Source: Echinicola jeungdonensis (GTDB taxonomy: Bacteria; Bacteroidota; Bacteroidia; Cytophagales; Cyclobacteriaceae). Taken from it: DNA of 64,000 bases. The position numbers and the translations under genes were made by a program. Shown here piece by piece: positions 60,580 through 64,000 of this stretch; position 1 is the first letter of the stretch, and each line of letters begins with the position of its first letter. Where the stretch lies: contig NZ_JAUFQT010000001.1 in the NCBI RefSeq assembly GCF_030409905.1, forward strand, positions 365,001 to 429,000, written 5' to 3'. The notes below the pieces were generated by a model that saw only the letters and a list, made by a program, of their open reading frames with translations, had not been told where the DNA came from and ran no database searches.

Positions 60580-62094
60580 ATGAGCCAACTCAGAAAACTT
60601 GCCGGACAGACGGCCATTTATGGGATTAGCAGCATTTTAGGAAGGGTTATCAATTTTTTACTCCTCCCCTTATATGTCACCTATCTCTCCAAAGAAGACC
60701 TTGGCTCCTTTACTGCCATTTACGCTTTTATCGCCTTCTTTAATGTCATCTTCACCTATGGGATGGAAACGACCTTTTTTAGGTTCGCCACCGGCAAAGG
60801 ACTGCATCCAAAAAGGGTATTTAATAATGTCCAGTCCCTCGTCATGACCACTTCACTTTCCCTGGGAACCCTTCTATTTTTAAGTGCAGAACAAATAAGC
60901 ATCTGGATGGATTATCCGGGCAAAGCCTATTTGTTCCAATGGACGGCTATGATCTTGACTATTGATGCCATTTTGGCAATTCCATATGCCAAGTTAAGGG
61001 TGGAAAACAAATCCCTTTCCTTTGCCCTGACTAAATTTCTCAACATTCTTCTTAATGTGGGTTTCAATATTTTCTTTATTGTTTTTTGTCACCATGTATA
61101 TCAGGGGGATTACTTCTCTTTTTTACAGCCAACGGTAAATGCATTTTACAATCCAGATTGGGGTGTGGATTATATTCTATTGGCCAACCTTTTGGCCAAT
61201 GGCTTAATCATTCCATTAATGATTTTCTTGACTGGAAAGTTTTCCTGGCAACTTGATGGAGCCTTGTTAAAATCGATGTGGCTTTATGCCCTTCCCTTGC
61301 TGTTTATGGGCCTGGCCGGAGTGACCAATGAGGTTTTTTCCAGGTTTTTGTTTGAATATATCCTTCCGGAAAATTTCTACCCCGGCCTAAGCACCAGAGA
61401 GGCTGCAGGGATATTTGGGGCCAATTTTAAACTGGCCATTTTTATGAACCTGATCATCCAGGCCTTTAAATATGCAGCAGAGCCATTTTTCTTTTCCCAA
61501 AGTGAGGACAAAAACAGTCCCCAACTTTATGCCACCGTCATGCATTGGTTTATCATTTTTTGCAGCACTTTAATGATTGCTGTTGCGGTCAATTTAAATA
61601 TTATAGGACCAATGATTTTAAGAAGCCCAGGATATGAAGCGGGCTTGGTAATTGTGCCCATGTTGCTGATGGGCTATTTGATGCTGGGGGTTTACTTTAA
61701 CCTTAGCATTTGGTTCAAGATTACCGATAAAACCATCTTCAGCTTTTACATCACAGGAACAGGGGCGCTTGTTACGATTTTAGTTATTGTGCTTCTAGTG
61801 CCCAAACTTGGCTATATCGGAGCAGCCTGCAGCACTTTGGCAACTTACCTGACCATGTCTGTGATCTGTTATTTATATGGCCAAAAATATTATCCCATCC
61901 CTTACCAAACCCTCAAAGGGATATTTTATTTGGTTTTGGCATTTGGCCTCAGTTATTTGGGATATTTCATAGAATTACCCTCAAAAGTGGCCACCTTTAT
62001 GGTCCATAACAGCTTGGTAATAGCTTTTTTGGCAATCATTATCATTTTGGAAAAAAAGGAATTATCTTTAATCCTCAAAAAATTAAAAAAATAA
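60580..62094 (+). CDS. oligosaccharide flippase (Wzx/MurJ-like MOP superfamily)
   Basis: About 504 residues from the ATG at 60580 (an ATG at 60574 is also possible). It has 13-14 predicted membrane helices and begins [20 protein letters not shown], the family's N-terminal motif, with [20 protein letters not shown] next. It would flip lipid-linked sugars across the inner membrane for surface polysaccharide. No glycosyltransferase cluster is adjacent. Eight bases separate it from dut. Confidence 0.9.
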   Translation: MSQLRKLAGQTAIYGISSILGRVINFLLLPLYVTYLSKEDLGSFTAIYAFIAFFNVIFTYGMETTFFRFATGKGLHPKRVFNNVQSLVMTTSLSLGTLLFLSAEQISIWMDYPGKAYLFQWTAMILTIDAILAIPYAKLRVENKSLSFALTKFLNILLNVGFNIFFIVFCHHVYQGDYFSFLQPTVNAFYNPDWGVDYILLANLLANGLIIPLMIFLTGKFSWQLDGALLKSMWLYALPLLFMGLAGVTNEVFSRFLFEYILPENFYPGLSTREAAGIFGANFKLAIFMNLIIQAFKYAAEPFFFSQSEDKNSPQLYATVMHWFIIFCSTLMIAVAVNLNIIGPMILRSPGYEAGLVIVPMLLMGYLMLGVYFNLSIWFKITDKTIFSFYITGTGALVTILVIVLLVPKLGYIGAACSTLATYLTMSVICYLYGQKYYPIPYQTLKGIFYLVLAFGLSYLGYFIELPSKVATFMVHNSLVIAFLAIIIILEKKELSLILKKLKK

Positions 62095-62101
62095 AATCAA
62101 C

Positions 62102-62536
62102 ATGCAGGTAAAAGTCATCAACCAATCCAAACACCCCCTTCCAGCCTATCAAACCGAATTATCAGCAGGCCTTGATTTGCGTGCCAACCTGGAAACTTCA
62201 GTGACATTAGCACCTTTGGAAAGAAAGCTGATTGGTACCGGGCTCTATATGGAATTGCCTGCAGGATTTGAAGCACAAATCAGACCACGCAGCGGTCTGG
62301 CTTATAAGCATGGATTGACCGTCCTCAATTCCCCAGGCACCATTGATGCCGATTATCGAGGTGAAATCAAGGTTTTATTGGTCAATTTGTCCCAGGAATC
62401 ATTTGAAGTCAAAGATGGGGAAAGGATAGCCCAAATGGTCGTTGCCAGGCACGAGCAAATCCAATGGGAAGAGGCCGTAGACCTTTCCTCCACCGAAAGA
62501 GGAGCTGGAGGCTACGGAAGCACCGGTAAATCCTGA
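62102..62536 (+). CDS. dut: dUTP diphosphatase
   Basis: The 144-residue enzyme hydrolyses dUTP to dUMP, keeping uracil out of DNA. The five motifs of trimeric dUTPases are present: [44 protein letters not shown] and the C-terminal [11 protein letters not shown] arm. It is 8 bp after the flippase gene and 108 bp before a TPR gene, in a frequent Cytophagales gene order. Confidence 0.97.
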   Translation: MQVKVINQSKHPLPAYQTELSAGLDLRANLETSVTLAPLERKLIGTGLYMELPAGFEAQIRPRSGLAYKHGLTVLNSPGTIDADYRGEIKVLLVNLSQESFEVKDGERIAQMVVARHEQIQWEEAVDLSSTERGAGGYGSTGKS

Positions 62537-62643
62537 TTCCATCTCCCTCCCGGTCATAGGAACCAAAAAGGCCCTAAGTTTGTAAGTAAGCTTGAATGAA
62601 CCTGTGGTAAACACAGATTAAGAAAGCGACTCTATAATCCATC

Positions 62644-64000
62644 ATGAATAAACAAATCCATTTTACCCATACCCTTTTCCTGGGAATTTTGATTTCGGCT
62701 TTGATAATATCCGGGGATGTTCTAGCTCAGAAAAAACTTTCAAGAAAAGAGCGGAAACAACAAAGAAAGGAAACCAAAGCGGACCGCTTGTTTATTGAAG
62801 GGGAAAAACACATGATGTTGGAAGACTTTCAAAAGGCCTTTGCCTATTTTGAAAAAGCCCATGAACTAAAACCGGAATCCGGTGCCATTAATTTTAAAAT
62901 GGCAGAAATCCTGGCCCGTGCCAATCAACATGAGGAGGCCTTAGAATATGGCCAAAAAGCCATTGATTCGGACCCTGAAAACAAATATTATCATTTGTTG
63001 CTGGCAGAAGTTTATACCAAGCAGGACAATCCTCAAAAAGCTGCAGAAATCCTTCAATCTCTCATAAACAGTTCGGAAAATACTGAACATTATATTCTGG
63101 ACCTGGCTTCCTTGTACCTAAGTACCAAACAATTTGACAAAGCCTTGAATGCACTTAACCAAGCAGAGGAATATTTTGGGGTAATGGAGCAATTGACCGT
63201 TCAAAAGCAACGGATTTATTTGAGAAAAAACAACCTGGAAGCAGCCTTGTCGGAGGGGGAAAAACTAATAAAAGCCAACCCCGGCAACCCAAAATATATA
63301 CTGGCCCTGGTTGAAATTCTTTATAATAACAACCAATTAAACAAGGCGCTTGCTTGTGTATTGGAATCCCTTCACCAATATCCCAATCAACCGGATCTTC
63401 ACCTTGCAGCATATTCGCTTTACCAGGAAAAGGAAGAGTTCCAAAAAGCTCAAGAACATTTGTTTACTGCTTTTCAAAACCCCGACCTGGAAGGAAAGGT
63501 AAAATCCCAGACTTTTTCTGACATTTTCCAAAAGGAAATTAAAACCCCGGAAAGGGAAGCATTACTGGACAGCTTGGCAGGTCTTATGGTGCAACATAAC
63601 GGTAAGGAGGCTGTAATTTATGCGGCCATGGGTAACCGTGCATTTGCCGGAAATGAAAAAGAAAAAGCCCTTTCCTATTATCAGCAATCTCTGGATATTG
63701 CTGTGGGGGATGCCAAATTGGTCCAAAACACCATTAGCTTGATGTTTGAACTGGGCAGAGAATTTGAAGAAATTTCCAAATATACAACTATTGGGGTGGA
63801 GGAATTTCCCCAGAAACCAGAATTCTGGTTCTTTGAAGGAACGGTGAACCTGGCCCTGAAAAATCACCAGGAAGCAGAAACTGCTTTTGAAAAAAGTTTG
63901 GAAATCAATAATGGGGGGAATAAACAATTGGACCTGATGGTTTGGGGGCAGTTGGGGGACACATATCATGCCTTAAAAAAGCCCGAGAAAGCTTTTGATG
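62644..64000 (+). CDS. exported TPR-repeat protein, C-terminus beyond the window
   Basis: The frame is open from the ATG at 62644 to the window end (452 codons). It has a signal peptide (about 1-28, SGDVLAQKK) and a basic stretch, then consecutive TPR units (DRLFIEGEKHMMLEDFQKAF, KAFAYFEKAHELKPESGAIN, EEALEYGQKAIDSDPENKYY and so on). It lies downstream of dut. In related genomes this place is taken by a TPR protein followed by an outer-membrane lipoprotein and a peptidase; that is memory, not visible here. Probably periplasmic scaffold. Confidence 0.85.
   Translation, partial: MNKQIHFTHTLFLGILISALIISGDVLAQKKLSRKERKQQRKETKADRLFIEGEKHMMLEDFQKAFAYFEKAHELKPESGAINFKMAEILARANQHEEALEYGQKAIDSDPENKYYHLLLAEVYTKQDNPQKAAEILQSLINSSENTEHYILDLASLYLSTKQFDKALNALNQAEEYFGVMEQLTVQKQRIYLRKNNLEAALSEGEKLIKANPGNPKYILALVEILYNNNQLNKALACVLESLHQYPNQPDLHLAAYSLYQEKEEFQKAQEHLFTAFQNPDLEGKVKSQTFSDIFQKEIKTPEREALLDSLAGLMVQHNGKEAVIYAAMGNRAFAGNEKEKALSYYQQSLDIAVGDAKLVQNTISLMFELGREFEEISKYTTIGVEEFPQKPEFWFFEGTVNLALKNHQEAETAFEKSLEINNGGNKQLDLMVWGQLGDTYHALKKPEKAFD

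Overview
The window reads as chromosomal DNA of a Bacteroidota (Cytophagales) bacterium, most like the family Cyclobacteriaceae. This is inferred from the AT-leaning composition, promoters of the Bacteroidota type (TTTG/TTG, about 19 bp, TAnnTTTG), a TonB-dependent receptor with a carboxypeptidase-regulatory-like N-terminus, GH43 glycosidases with signal peptides, a Bacteroidota-type AddAB pair and an mlaEFD operon. The genus is not determined. There is no rRNA, tRNA, CRISPR array, prophage or conjugative module.

Layout. 0-4 kb: end of a VOC-family gene, a two-gene repressor module (small protein plus XRE/S24 regulator) with a palindromic operator, and an outer-membrane beta-barrel receptor. 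4-10.8 kb: tex, a TlpA-like thioredoxin, a membrane pyrophosphatase (hppA) and a quinone oxidoreductase. All four are broken by one-base length changes, mostly in homopolymers; an intact IS1595-family element lies among them. 11-16 kb: pirin, a lipoprotein with an in-frame stop, and an overlapping AGCS symporter/glycerate kinase pair. 16.7-25 kb: katG, then three GH43-type enzymes around a tandem universal stress protein. 25-32.7 kb: proB, pgi, acnA and a membrane-anchored EEP-domain protein. 32.8-39 kb: mlaEFD, an unusual PAS-HisKA-REC protein with no ATPase domain, a DUF389 membrane protein and an exported YciI-like protein. 39-46.7 kb: addA-addB, a YdcF-family protein and a CBS-domain protein. 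47-55 kb: a glycosylasparaginase, lipoproteins, PspC, GT2, YbaB, a lineage-type small protein and hisS. 55.5-64 kb: typA/bipA, a lipoprotein, icd, an enoyl-CoA hydratase, a flippase, dut and a TPR protein running off the end.

Most genes are housekeeping or envelope functions in short operons, often separated by strong bidirectional hairpin terminators. I found no clear new defence, secretion or biosynthetic system. The points most worth checking are the cluster of frameshifts (sequence error or real decay), the inverted repeats that bury the tex start and abut the receptor start, the histidine-kinase-like protein lacking its catalytic domain, and the small-protein/S24-repressor module with its operator.
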